DNA of 64,000 bases from Branchiostoma floridae. Lineage: Eukaryota; Chordata; Leptocardii; Amphioxiformes; Branchiostomatidae. Numbering within the stretch: the first letter of the stretch is position 1; the number at the start of each line of letters is the position of its first letter. Positions 22,471 to 50,384 of the stretch are shown here, in pieces. The position numbers were made by a program, and so were the translations under genes. The notes under the pieces are model-generated. The model worked only from the letters and a program-made list of their open reading frames with translations. It had not been told where the DNA came from and did not search any database. The stretch is taken from positions 14,705,734 through 14,769,733 of the forward strand of contig NC_049988.1 of assembly GCF_000003815.2 (NCBI RefSeq), given 5' to 3'.

Positions 22471-22632
22471 AAAAGTATCACCGTAATGTCTCTACCGGCT
22501 ACCGTACAATATGATCCGTTTAGAGACAGTGCTTGGCCCTATGTACATTTTACGTACTGAGATGTAGATGGCCATATGGAAATTTCTTGTGTTATCATCA
22601 GTCTTTTTGGAATGGTGAACAGAGGAAAAGAC

Positions 22633-22638
22633 AATAAA
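22633..22638 (+). terminator. Poly(A) signal of the four-exon gene
   Basis: AATAAA 163 bp downstream of the stop at 22470, followed by GT-rich sequence. Confidence 0.6.
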
Positions 22639-22762
22639 ATGCGTAACACGTTTTGAATGTTTGGTGGAGTATCTCTTTTAAATACAATCAGGTCATTGAC
22701 AACTAGAGAGTATTATCTTTCATATCACCTTCCGACTTAGACAGCTTGTCAGAATGGAAAGC

Positions 22763-22787
22763 AGAGAGAGAGAGAGAGAGAGAGAGG
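22763..22787 (+). repeat. (AG)n microsatellite
   Basis: About 12 AG units, followed by a G-rich stretch. Confidence 0.9.
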
Positions 22788-22910
22788 GAGCGGGGGTGGC
22801 AGGCAGGGAGGGAGAATTATCAGTTTACTAGTAATAGCTACTGGTTAGTTTTTTAAACTTGGACACATAAAGACTAATGGCACATGGAATGTGTTTGATC
22901 ACTCAGAGAA

Positions 22911-23559
22911 NNNNNNNNNNNNNNNNNNNNNNNNNNNNNNNNNNNNNNNNNNNNNNNNNNNNNNNNNNNNNNNNNNNNNNNNNNNNNNNNNNNNNNNNNN
23001 NNNNNNNNNNNNNNNNNNNNNNNNNNNNNNNNNNNNNNNNNNNNNNNNNNNNNNNNNNNNNNNNNNNNNNNNNNNNNNNNNNNNNNNNNNNNNNNNNNNN
23101 NNNNNNNNNNNNNNNNNNNNNNNNNNNNNNNNNNNNNNNNNNNNNNNNNNNNNNNNNNNNNNNNNNNNNNNNNNNNNNNNNNNNNNNNNNNNNNNNNNNN
23201 NNNNNNNNNNNNNNNNNNNNNNNNNNNNNNNNNNNNNNNNNNNNNNNNNNNNNNNNNNNNNNNNNNNNNNNNNNNNNNNNNNNNNNNNNNNNNNNNNNNN
23301 NNNNNNNNNNNNNNNNNNNNNNNNNNNNNNNNNNNNNNNNNNNNNNNNNNNNNNNNNNNNNNNNNNNNNNNNNNNNNNNNNNNNNNNNNNNNNNNNNNNN
23401 NNNNNNNNNNNNNNNNNNNNNNNNNNNNNNNNNNNNNNNNNNNNNNNNNNNNNNNNNNNNNNNNNNNNNNNNNNNNNNNNNNNNNNNNNNNNNNNNNNNN
23501 NNNNNNNNNNNNNNNNNNNNNNNNNNNNNNNNNNNNNNNNNNNNNNNNNNNNNNNNNNN
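22911..23559. other. Assembly gap (649 N)
   Basis: Unsequenced. Open frames drawn across it have no meaning. The size is probably an estimate from read pairs. Confidence 0.98.
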
Positions 23560-24129
23560 CAGTTTATTTCACTAACGTCACTCATCAGATTCCGACCATG
23601 CCACCTGTCAACAAGACTGGCAATGAGGGAATATTTCTTATGAAAAAGGGAAAAAAAAACAATTAAGAGGGCTGCAGGTTCTACACAATAGCTGTTGTGA
23701 TGGTCCACCAAATGTTATGTAGGCATGGCAACAGTAGGGACCAATCAAATCAAAGCTCCAAACTTGGCATCATAGGAAGGTTTGTCCAAATATCATTTCC
23801 TAACTTGTTTGATGTATTATTCGTATTATTTCAGTATGTGTGGATGGGTGGTTCACTGTAATTTAGCTATTTTCATTTATGAATAAAATGTTTTAAAAAG
23901 TTTGTCCAAATAAGTACAGTAGATGGGATTGAGTTTTTTTAAAGAGATCTGCAGATTGGAAAGAAAGACCATAAGGACTTTAAAAGCCACATCTTCACAA
24001 TGTATTAATATAATATTGTAGTTTAACAAATTATTTATTTCTTACTAAGCTGTACCACATTTGTGGAAGGAATAGGAGACTGTACAGCCTTTTCAAAATG
24101 TCAAGCCGGAGACTAGACAGACTGTGAGG

Positions 24130-24414
24130 TTTGAACCGGAAGGACCCCTGCTCTTTTCGATAAGTGTGACGGGTTCTTTAGCGTGCTTGAGGTGTGGCTC
24201 TCCGAAAAACGGCACCTCCAATTAACGTCCTATGTGAGGAATGGCTCTAACTGAAGCTACATTTGAGTACATTTGCAAGTACTCATTTTCACCTGAGTGA
24301 AGTGAGGAAAGTCCTGTAAAAGTGCCTTTCTCTAGGACACAACATAGGGACACATCAGCGGGTCTGAACCCGGGACCTCTGAGGTTTGGGGCAAACACTT
24401 AATTACCAAATGCC
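24130..24414 (-). mobile_element. tRNA-like SINE or related interspersed repeat, cut by a gap
   Basis: On the minus strand the end next to the gap reads GGCATTTGGTAATTAAGTG, then AGGTCCCGGGTTCAGACCC, resembling an A-box and a B-box (GGTTCRANNCC). The body contains the phrase GTGACGGGTTCTTTAGCGTGCTTGAGG with GTGTGGCTCTCCGAAAAACG, typical of interspersed repeat consensus. The 5' part is lost in the gap at 24415-24582. Confidence 0.45.
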
Positions 24415-24582
24415 NNNNNNNNNNNNNNNNNNNNNNNNNNNNNNNNNNNNNNNNNNNNNNNNNNNNNNNNNNNNNNNNNNNNNNNNNNNNNNNNNNNNNN
24501 NNNNNNNNNNNNNNNNNNNNNNNNNNNNNNNNNNNNNNNNNNNNNNNNNNNNNNNNNNNNNNNNNNNNNNNNNNNNNNNNNN
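24415..24582. other. Assembly gap (168 N)
   Basis: Unsequenced; interrupts the repeat upstream of the receptor gene. Confidence 0.98.
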
Positions 24583-25032
24583 TTTGGCAGCTTTGAAACT
24601 GTAGCAATAGATTTGAAATATTGTAAAGGTATGTCTATACATGCAAGAGATATCAATAATTCCAACTGAAGCTTAAGTGACATATAACATATATCTTTAG
24701 CTATCAAATAATTATTTTCATATTTACTACCTGCATGCCAACAAGGTCGGCAATGCAGGCATATTTCTTGCAAAGGAAAGAAAGAAAGGTTAAGGTAACT
24801 GCAAATCATTTTCAAGGCTTGCTAAGCATAACCATGGTAACAGCCCACGTAATAAGTCTCACTGAGCAAGCGCTGTCGTGCAGTTCCGCGCTCTCACGCA
24901 GAATCAAGCCCATCACCATCAGGTGCAGACGCATCGTCGACTCCGGCCACAATCTCAAGTCATCCACAAATCAGGAATATCAAAACCCGCGCGCCTCAGA
25001 TTGCAGATACCGGTAACCCGAACCAGCCCACC

Positions 25033-28000
25033 ATGTTCAACAACAGCTCCAACCCGTGGATGCTCACTGAGGGGAAATCTGCTCCTGAGTTTGCAACCTT
25101 ACTCTCCTGCTACAAGTGGCATCTAGAGAACAATACCGCATCCATCGCACAAGCCGACGAAGCCTGCTCCATGCACGAGGACCTTGTAAGACTAGGAACA
25201 GGGAGTAGCATTGTCTTTTTCCTGATAGGACTTACCACAATTATCACCAATGTTGTTGTGATCATGGGAATCATCAGTAAAAAAGAACAGCGCAAACCCA
25301 TCTACTTCTTCCTGGCGAACCTGGCAATGTCAGATGTTTTTGCAGGTATAGGACTCCTGTATCGCACAGTAGGCCACATTGGACACAATCAAATGTATGA
25401 CTTTTCAGTGACTTATACAAACTTTATCATATTCAGTCAGTTGACTTCTGCATCAGCTCTATCTCTATTGTCTGTAAATAACTATGTTGGTGTAAAGCAT
25501 CCTATATGGTTCCATGTCTATGCTGACAGTGCCAACCTGCGTGCAGGTGTAGCTATGACTGTTATGTGGATTGTTTTGCCCTTGTATGCCTTCTCCCCCA
25601 GTATGGGCTGGAACTGTCTCCATATGGAGACCCTGAACACCGGTACCTGTCCTTATTACTTTCCCCGAGCCTATAGCATCATTGGTCCATGTATACTGTT
25701 TTTGATGTGCATGGTCATGCTGTTCACAAATATAAGTGTGTATGTAGTAATCAGAGAACGAGAAAAGAGAAGGCTTGAACAGGCAGGGGTCCCCCCGGGG
25801 GCACCAGGAGAAAATGGTCCTGTACAAATTCAGCCAAACAACGCCGCACAAGAGGAGGCACAGAGGAAATATGAAGCAAGGGTGTACAAGTCCAGAACTG
25901 TCATGATTTATGTAGTTGTGGCTTTTGTCTTTTGGCTGTTACCAGTCCTGCTGATGGCAGTGTGTCTTAATCACGCAGACACGTGCGCTCGGTGGATTCG
26001 TTGGGATGTATTATCTTCATTATTACCTGCATGTATGCAGGTATGGTTTTGATGCTGGTGGAAACTTTTCGGTAGCCGGGGATGTAGGGCGCTGTATCTC
26101 GTGAACGGATGGTGCGAGCACGACGATTTTTGGTACGTGGGTTGGGGGTGGTAGCCTGACACTCAGGTGTGATTTTGGGCCCCCTGGCGCTTGACCTTGA
26201 CATTGAAGGTGGCATTTTTGGTGTTTTTGGGGCACTTTTGGCGCTGTGTGTCCGGAACGATACGCGCGATTGCGACGATTTTTGGTGCATGGGTGGGGGG
26301 TTGTTGCCTGTTGCCTAGGATTGACTTTGGGCCTTGTCGCGTTTGAACTTGACCCGGCAGGTCGAATTTTGTGTCCGGGAGGGGTGTTTCCGGAGTTATA
26401 TCTTCTGAACGGCTGGTGCTGGCGCGATGATATTTGGCACATGTGTCGGCGGTGGCTGAATAATGCTCAATTTTGATTTTGGCGCCCTTGGTGCTTGAAC
26501 TTGACATTTTAGGTTACCTTTTGTGCGGGCACGGGGCGTGCGCTGTATCTCCGGAACGCAAGGTGCCATTGTGTTGCCATTTGGTACGTGAGTTGTTTGT
26601 GGTGTCCTGGTGGTCAGGTTTGATTTTGGGCCTCCTAGTGCTTGAACTTGATACTGTATAGGTTGACCCTGTTTTAGTGTGGTTGGGGCATCCTCCCAAT
26701 ATCTGCTTGGTTTTAAAAACAGATTATGGTTGGGTGTAGAACCATCATCTGGCCTGGGCCACCTTCAATGTATCAGGTTACTTAGTGGCACTGACAGTTT
26801 GCCAGATGACGGGAGTGTGCCAGATTATATATCTGTTGGTCAGGTATAATTGGAGTTTGCTTATTACTCTTTGTGGTGTTTCTAGAGCTGTATAGTACTG
26901 AGTTTTAAGTTCCGGTACAAGTTCCTTTACCCTGTTGGCAATCATGGTTGAACTTGAACTTAAACAGAAGAAGATGCAATTTTCTAATGTGGAGAACTGT
27001 ATAGAGTGTGGGCATAAGAGAAAGGTATGTGTATGATTTGTCCTGTGTTTCTTTTTGTTTCTTTGGTAATGCCATTTCCATACTGTATACAGGTAATTTG
27101 TTGTTTTGGGCTAGTCATATTCGCTTGGTTTTTGGGCCTGCTTAATCTATGGTACAGGCAGGGTTAAGTGGTGGAGGCTTAGCTTTGTTCTGTTTTAAAT
27201 TCAGTATCGTTTGTTGCATTTTGTCGCGGCAAATATATGATGAAATTTCCCTTCTAAGCAACTGCTCATTGGTTTGTGGGGATGTTTGCTGGGTGTTTGC
27301 TTTGACTACAACAGCTTCTGAACTTTTCAAAGCTTCCATTGCCAGCAGCTTGCCATCTATAAATGGGATTGACAAGGACATTTTTCATAGTAAATTATGC
27401 TGTTAAATTTGGCTTAGATACTACAGGAGATTTAGGTTTGGGTTGGATGGATTGAATGAAAATATCATACCACCCTGGGGACTAACTGTTGCTGCTGCAT
27501 GGGGGCTACCACTATTCATGTTGTCTAATGTCTATGGAACTACAGATAAAAGTATCATTGGTCAAATTATGCGAGTAACATTCCGATGTCAAGTGAATAA
27601 CACCCCAGAAATAAATCTTTAATGAATATCATTGGAAGAACACAAACCAAGGAGACTTAGCAGCTGCATTAGGTCAGTACATTGAAATAGGAAGATATTA
27701 GTATATCATGTGACAGAGTAACTACATGTGCATGGGCCATCTGAGACAAAAAAAGGTAGCGTCTCAACAACTTCAAAGTACTGTGGTTGGTTACATACTT
27801 AAGAAATCCAAAATAAGTAATGTTCATCCCTGTCCAAACTTACAAATTCAGAAAATGGAATTTCAGAGTCAGACTTTTGCATGGTGCACAACCAACACAG
27901 TAAAAAGCTCATTTTTCCAACCACGTACCACAGACAAAAAGGCAAAAATACACAATAGGTCTACAGAAACCCAATACATTTCATGCAGGCCTGAGGTCTA

Positions 28001-28364
28001 CGAACTCTTGTTTTCTTTGAACTCGCTGGTTAACCCGATAGCAACACTCATCCGCACAGCGGAGTTAAGAGATGCAATCTGGCAAAAACTGACAGGCATC
28101 CATCAGGCACTTGTCACCGTGATACGGGGAAAACGTGTGGACCCACAGGGAGACCAAGCTGGAACTGGGGGTCCCCCAAATCTACAGCAAGGTTCTGCAC
28201 ATGCAGAGGGACAAAACACACCGGGTCTGACTCCAGATGACCAACCTCCAGTGGAACACCAATATGACATGATTTCTAACGCCTGCGCCCCCGGAACGAC
28301 GGGGCCAGAGGATTCGCGCAGAGGGCCAAGAGGCGGAGATCCTTCCATAGTGGACATAGACTGA
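25033..28364 (+). CDS. Lysophospholipid/cannabinoid-type class A receptor with altered motifs
   Basis: Two exons by my model: 25033-26040 and 27996-28364 (donor ATGCAG|GTATGG, acceptor GCCTGAG|GTCTAC, phase 0), giving 458 aa. The ATG has a good context (CCACCATG). Exon 1 holds an N-glycosylated extracellular end, TM1-TM6 and a long third cytoplasmic loop. FLANLAMSD (Asp101) and MGWNC (191-195) match the S1P/LPA/cannabinoid cluster. Exon 2 gives TM7 and a Pro-rich tail of about 100 residues. Two signature motifs deviate: the DRY site reads NNY (149-151) and NPxxY reads NPIAT (349-353). TM6 has FWLLP instead of CWxP. It may be a receptor with unusual signalling or a decoy. Ligand unknown. An alternative acceptor at 27988 would break the frame. 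Confidence 0.78.
26080..26690 (+). repeat. Four ~152-bp tandem repeats in the receptor intron
   Basis: Copies start near 26085, 26241, 26393 and 26541, each with GCTGTATCTCCGGAACG, then (A/G)CGACGATTTTTGGTACGTG, then TTTGATTTTGGG, then GTGCTTGAACTTGAC. Divergence is about 20-30%. They begin 40 bp after the exon 1 donor. Short antisense open frames here are by-products. Confidence 0.8.
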
Positions 28365-28543
28365 AATGAACTGACTTTGAAACGCTAAACAAATAAATAC
28401 TGTACATACTGCTGAATCTGGAACAGCTCTACAAAGATGGCAAGTACTGTTACATGTATGTATTACCTGGTTTATTTGTTGTGGTGTCAATGATTGAAAA
28501 TTAGTTCTACATGTATATACCATCTAACTGTTGATTATAAATG

Positions 28544-28549
28544 AATAAA
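28544..28549 (+). terminator. Poly(A) signal of the receptor gene
   Basis: AATAAA 180 bp after the stop at 28364; another AATAAA-like site near 28390. Confidence 0.5.
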
Positions 28550-29400
28550 TCATAAAACAATTTGATGTAAATTATTTTCATCAATTTAGTACAATTAATT
28601 GTAGTATTACTGTCACTTTGATAGATATGACTATGCATATAGAATTGTTGAATCTCATAAGCAACAGTTGTAATCCACCTCATACATACAAGTACATGTA
28701 TGACATTCCCATTACTAAACTATTAGACGTATGGCATTTTTAATCAATTATGCAAATGAGACCTTATTTTTATAATAAGTATCTGTTAATGTTGCACCTG
28801 CCCTTAATGTTCCGGTTCGAAACCCCCACATAACTTAACTTCCCCATATCACACAAAACGTTCCACAGCGTTCGCAACCGCACACACTCGCCCCGCTGCA
28901 GTCCCGACGGAAAGGAAAGTGCCTCGTGAAACGTTTCCGAACAAAACCCTGGTCTCTGCAACCGCTACTCAAAATTAGCATGAAATTACATGCAGAGCTG
29001 TGCTCAAGTTATATGCTACTTAGTATACTGACTGGGTCACAACACTATTTTTCGACCCAAAATATAACCTTCTTGGCGAAGGTAATAATGTTGCTACCGT
29101 TTAGATGAACTTAGGAAAGAAATTATTAATTAAAACGATCAAAAGTGCTATTGCAGTTCTTCCCATGAAATTTAGGCGGTGTAAGTTTGAACACGGAATA
29201 AACGGGTCACTCGATACGGAGCCAGACAACTATGGTTGCAACGTTATGACTAGACTATAGATGTTCAAGGGCAAAACCTTGAATAATGTCTTAGTATACT
29301 TTACGTTTTTTTAATGGTCGAGCGGCTAAAACATAAGCATGTTTTTCGTCGCTAACCCAGTGCATCTGTCTGGGACATCCCATTCGTGGATGCACCTGTT
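28550..29400. other. Intergenic, no gene seen
   Basis: AT-rich spacer between the receptor gene and the DDX42 promoter. A CG-richer patch at 28805-28960 contains no recognisable frame or RNA. Confidence 0.5.
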
Positions 29401-29524
29401 CCATTTCCGGTATTTCCCGTTGACCCGGAAGTGGAACCGTGCCCTTTGCCGCCCGACACTTTAGATGACGTAGTACGCAAGTACACAACACACGGATCCT
29501 GGTGCTATTTTGGAACAAGACAAG
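29401..29524 (+). promoter_or_regulatory. DDX42 promoter and non-coding first exon
   Basis: GATTTCCGG-type and CCGGAAGT (29425-29432) ETS sites and a TGACGTAG half-CRE (29466) precede a donor, GACAAG|GTAAAT (exon end 29524). The acceptor TTGTAG at 30654 opens the exon with the DDX42 ATG. ETS-driven, TATA-less promoters are usual for splicing-factor genes. The exact start is inferred. Confidence 0.55.
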
Positions 29525-30357
29525 GTAAATATATCACCGTTTCTTGCAAAAATTAAGACCCTTGAAACGTTGAAAACCTGTAGATGTACGCTTGATACAT
29601 AGCACTTTGTATTTGTGGCACTTTGGGTTAAGGAGAAATTCACTGGCGAGAACGAAGCGTTCATAATTTACGAGTTGTATGCGAGCTCCATAAATAAATT
29701 TATCTGTTCGCGCCAGCGTTAACTTGAGTAGAGCTCATCACCAACCTATAGGTTTAACCAAGGAGGTTGAAAATAACTTAGGATATTTGTGGCAAAAAGA
29801 AGGAGAAGTAGAAACAGCGTTTTTTTTCGACATCGTTTGCACAGGGTTTGTGCCTCATCGGACCTTGCTTGAGTGATTTTTGGGTCAGAAGATGCATCTT
29901 ACATGCATACATGTGATACTCATTTTGCGTGAAGATATCATACATACCCCCCCCCCCCAATAATTGATAAAACCTTGATGTGTATCATGTTTATACTTGA
30001 AGGTTGTGTACCCATTCCCTATGCTATCTTGTCAGTTTACTATTTTGCCAACCCCCTCCCCCTAATCAAAAAACACAATTATGTTGAATTCATCAACACA
30101 AACCTAATAATATTATATTACGAGTAATATGGCTTGAACAGTTGTCAATCTGTATCATAGAATTACTAGCCAAACAGATTATTCAGTAGTTCAATTAATT
30201 AATTATGATGTTTAATTTTTATTGATCGCTTGCCAAAATGAATGAGATTTGATCCGGATTGTTTGTCTATACAATTTGATATTGTATACATCAGAGATTG
30301 TACGTAACACAAAATTGACCAATTGTTTGTCATGCCTAAATTCAGCCTTTCTGCTTA

Positions 30358-30452
30358 GCCTAGAATCACGCCCCTAGCGGCCAGCCCCACAATTGCCTCT
30401 GCTCTCGGGGAGGGGGTCATTAACCCCAGACAGCGAGAGATTGTGTAAACAC
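30358..30452 (+). repeat. Dispersed repeat shared with 32525-32596
   Basis: AATCACGCCCCTAGCGGCC ... TTAACCCCAGACAGCGAGAG followed by ATTGTGTAAAC. The reverse complement of 32525-32596 shows the same order (AATCACGCTCCTAGTGGCC ... CTAACCCCAGCCAGTGAGAG). Two inverted copies in DDX42 introns, probably a short transposon end. Confidence 0.55.
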
Positions 30453-30659
30453 AGGCTACTAGTACCCTTCTGCTGTGGTGTGATTTTATTCATCAAATGA
30501 AACAGTCATTCAAGCAACTGAATTGGATTTTGGAATACAAAGCATGATAAAATACCTAGCAGTTACTTGAGACTTGAGTTACTGCTATTTGGCATATCTC
30601 ACTACCTGAATGTCTAACCTTCATCTATAGTCATTCTTTCATTTTATATTGTAGCCAAA

Positions 30660-47227
<16,568 letters not shown>

Positions 47228-47769
47228 ACATCCCTTCCTGTGTTTTTTTACTCTAATTGTGTCATGTATTATAAGGATATAACATGCTGTGACTGTGGAA
47301 GAGTAGCTGAGTGTTAGTATTAGATAGATTTTTCAGATATTGTGACAGTGTTTTACATTTACCAGTATATCAAATTTGTATGTGTACTTACTCAGCAAGG
47401 ACAAGTACATGTAGTGTCCTATCCTAACTACTTGATTGTGTACAAATCACTTCATACAAACAAAAACTTTAACATCTTTTGTGGCTGCTAAATATAATGA
47501 TTTGTTAGTGATGGAGTCAATGAAGATTTTGAGTTTCTTTGCACTGAGATTTTACATCATTCAGGACAATAGTGAGAAGTATATGATTGTATAGTACATC
47601 GTGATACGTTTTACAAACTACAGTTGTTGCAGCTGTCATAGTTTTTGTGTTACATTGCTGCATTTTGGTTCGTTTTGGGGGGCTTTGTATTTAATGTACA
47701 TTTATAACAACTGCATTTGGTAAGCATGTTTTCTTGAATGTAGAACAACTTATAAGTAGATGAATTTTG

Positions 47770-47775
47770 AATAAA
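47770..47775 (+). terminator. DDX42 poly(A) signal
   Basis: AATAAA about 540 bp after the DDX42 stop at 47227, with T/G-rich sequence after it. Confidence 0.55.
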
Positions 47776-49050
47776 CTTAAATGGTACATTGTACTTAGTA
47801 GGAAAATTTGAAAAGTGAAGTCCTGATATGTACTGTCATTCTCCAGAATTTTGCTAAAAATTCAAAAGATTTGCATATCAAAGTAATGTCTTCCTTTTTG
47901 CTTCCAAAAATGTTGAACTTTTCTGTCATTGATGAATTGATATCTGATCATTGATGTCTTGGACTAAAAGTCGAAGGAAAATGGAAAAAAGCCTCAGCTT
48001 CTTTGTACATTGAGACAAAACCGATTTGATATTTTGCAAGAAGATATAGATGCCATGTAGACTTATCTTTCTATACAAAGTAGCCAAAGCCCTTGCTATG
48101 ATGTGTACTGTGTTCTGAATGCAGTGAAAGATAGCTGTTAGAAATATCATAGGATGCAATTTTACTGATTTAAGTTGGTACTAATACATGTTATGTTTAC
48201 AGTGTTGTTTTTTTCAGGGAAAGCACATCTTTTCATCCCTCAATTGTAAAATGTGGACTTCTTGTACAGAATTCTTTGACAACAGAAATAGATTCTTCTA
48301 CACTGTGGCTATTTGGAAAAGATTCCTGATACACCTTTATTCATGTCGTGTAACTTGAATGAAGATTACAAACCCAATTTTCTATGTTACAAAAACGTTT
48401 CTATTACCTTGCCTTTGTTGCTGTACAGTCGTGTAAGGATGCATGTAGCTGTTATCCCTATACATTTCTTTACGATCTATAAGAGCAACATACAAACAAA
48501 CGCTGTAAGGTTACAGCACATTCATGTATCTTCTAATCGTTTGCCATAGGGTATCAAAATGTCAACAAAAACACTCAATGAGTTAAAATAGAACACCCCA
48601 ATACATTCCCTTTATAGCCAGAACATAGTTAAGTGCACGTGAGCGTACTTTACGTTCAGTTATAGATATATGACTTAGTTTATAACAAATCACAAAGAAA
48701 CCATTACACAAACTTGTACATCAATTCAGTCAAAGCCAGAATATACAATGCCATTGTCTTAGATGATGGTTTTACCCCCAACGTGCATAGTATATATAAA
48801 CTGTTACATTTATGGACATCGAACAGTCGAATCCCAATATACGTGAGGGACATGTATGTCGTTTTTTTTAATAAAGTTTTGTTAATAAGTCATGAAAAGT
48901 TACACGTATATAAAGTTTGTAACGTTTGAATCTAAACAAAACAACAAGATCGATCATCAAACTGATGTCCTAGAAAAACTTTTTAAACTCTTTTAACGGC
49001 AGTCCATATCTGCCACATTGTGGCGTGACTAGGTTTTATATATACATGCA
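47776..49050. other. Convergent intergenic region
   Basis: AT-rich sequence between the 3' ends of DDX42 (plus) and the C2-domain gene (minus). A minus-strand AATAAA at 48336-48341 could be the poly(A) signal of the latter, with an ATTAAA nearer at about 48866. No gene seen. Confidence 0.5.
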
Positions 49051-50384
49051 TTAGCCGCCTTCCAGCACTTCGGGTGCCTCCTCCATCGCCTGCCGACAAA
49101 TTTCATCGACATACCATTTCTGGATGAAATGGAGCCGCGCGTCTTCCTCTTTGTCCAACCTCTGCACAACCGTCAAAATCTTCCCAAGCCCCTCCAGACT
49201 CTCACCGGCCATGTCTGGTAGTTCATAGTGTGTGGCGTCTGCAACGTTTGCCGCCATGTTCTTAACCACCACATTGTCCAACACGTGCGGCGCCGCTACA
49301 GCCAGTTTGGCGCGGAGACCGTCGACGTACGTCAGCAAGTCCGCCGAGGATGTCTGCTTCGCTGTCAGCTGCTCATACAGGCTGGTGATGGCGGAGATCT
49401 GCTCCCTACAGTGTGGATTGATCTCGGCAGGTGGCGCCGCTGCCTGTGCGTTCGTGGACGCAGTGGAATCATCCTGCTGGGGTTCGCTCGGAACTGATGA
49501 GGAAGCAGCCTCTCCTTCTCTGGGCTTTCCAGAGATTAGAGAGTTGGTACCGGCTTTACGGCGCTTGAAAAAAGAGCGGGGCTTGCCTGTAAGAGATAGG
49601 ATTTCATTAATGTTACAGTTTTCAACAAAGTTACACAGATTTCGTTTATATTTGGCATCCATGTAAAACAGAGACGCTAATCAGTGCAGCAAATCCAAGC
49701 CTTTACTTGTAAATAAAAATGCATTCAGTCGCCAATTATTAGGAACATTTATTGAAACAAGAGTCACTTGTACGAAGGGCTTGTTGTCAAGGACTGTTTT
49801 GAAGTAATTACCTGCATAGTATATCAGCTTTTCATCTAACAGCATAAACTTAGAACACTGACTGGAACCCCGGCCCGTTCTCACCTACCTGCAGTTTCTT
49901 GCTCACTCGGCTTCTTCCCCTCATCAACTGCAACAGCCACAGAGACCTCCAGGAATACCCTGTCCTTCTGCTGCTTGTCGCTAGGTGTCACCAAATAGCG
50001 CCTCTTGACCGGCAGGTGGAGGTTGGTCTCCAGAGCTTCCTTCACGTTGATGGTGACGGTTCCAACCGTTCGCTCGGTACACTTCTTTGCCTTCCTCAGC
50101 TTCAGTGCAATATTTTGTTGATCATCAGAAGATGTGGACCAAGATGAGAACTCAGCTGACTCCTCCCATATCAGAGATGCCGTCTTCTTCAGTCCAGTTC
50201 GGAACTTCTCCTCGCCCAACTTAATTGTTGTCATGAACTTGCCGGAACCAAAACTACCCTGGCCACTTGCTGCGTGGACCGTGACTCTTAGCTTTTCCCC
50301 TGCTGACTTGGGCTTTTTCACAAGTGATAGCGCCGTCAGGACGTAAAATACGCCACTCAGGCATTTGTCTGCCACTCGACTCAT
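49051..50384 (-). CDS. C2-domain protein resembling class I Rab11-FIPs
   Basis: Two exons, 50384-49889 and 49586-49051 (donor CTGCAG|GTAGGT split as phase 1, acceptor CTCTTACAG), give 343 aa. Residues about 30-150 resemble the C2 domain of Rab11-FIP1/2/5: TTIKLGEEKFRTGLKKTASL with IWEESAEF, against a family pattern (T)IIQLGKEKY.TS....PVWKEE.SF. A basic, Ser/Ala/Pro-rich linker follows. The C-terminal part is helical and contains two stretches (YVDGL...P.VL at 252-268 and YVDEI...MEEAPEVL at 324-340) resembling the Rab11-binding helix (YIDNLL..VMEETP.IL). If so, it would act on recycling endosomes. The C2 call is fairly firm; the FIP assignment is tentative. Confidence 0.7.

Noticed and set aside
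22877-23711. Open frames across the N run
   Set aside because: They consist of unknown residues from an assembly gap.
26945-27025. Possible short exon (MVELELKQKKMQFSN..., donor AAG|GTATGT) in the receptor intron
   Set aside because: No partner exon keeps a recognisable frame, and joining it to the receptor is not supported.
27142-27381. 79-aa minus-strand frame in the receptor intron
   Set aside because: No recognised domain or splice partners; length compatible with chance.
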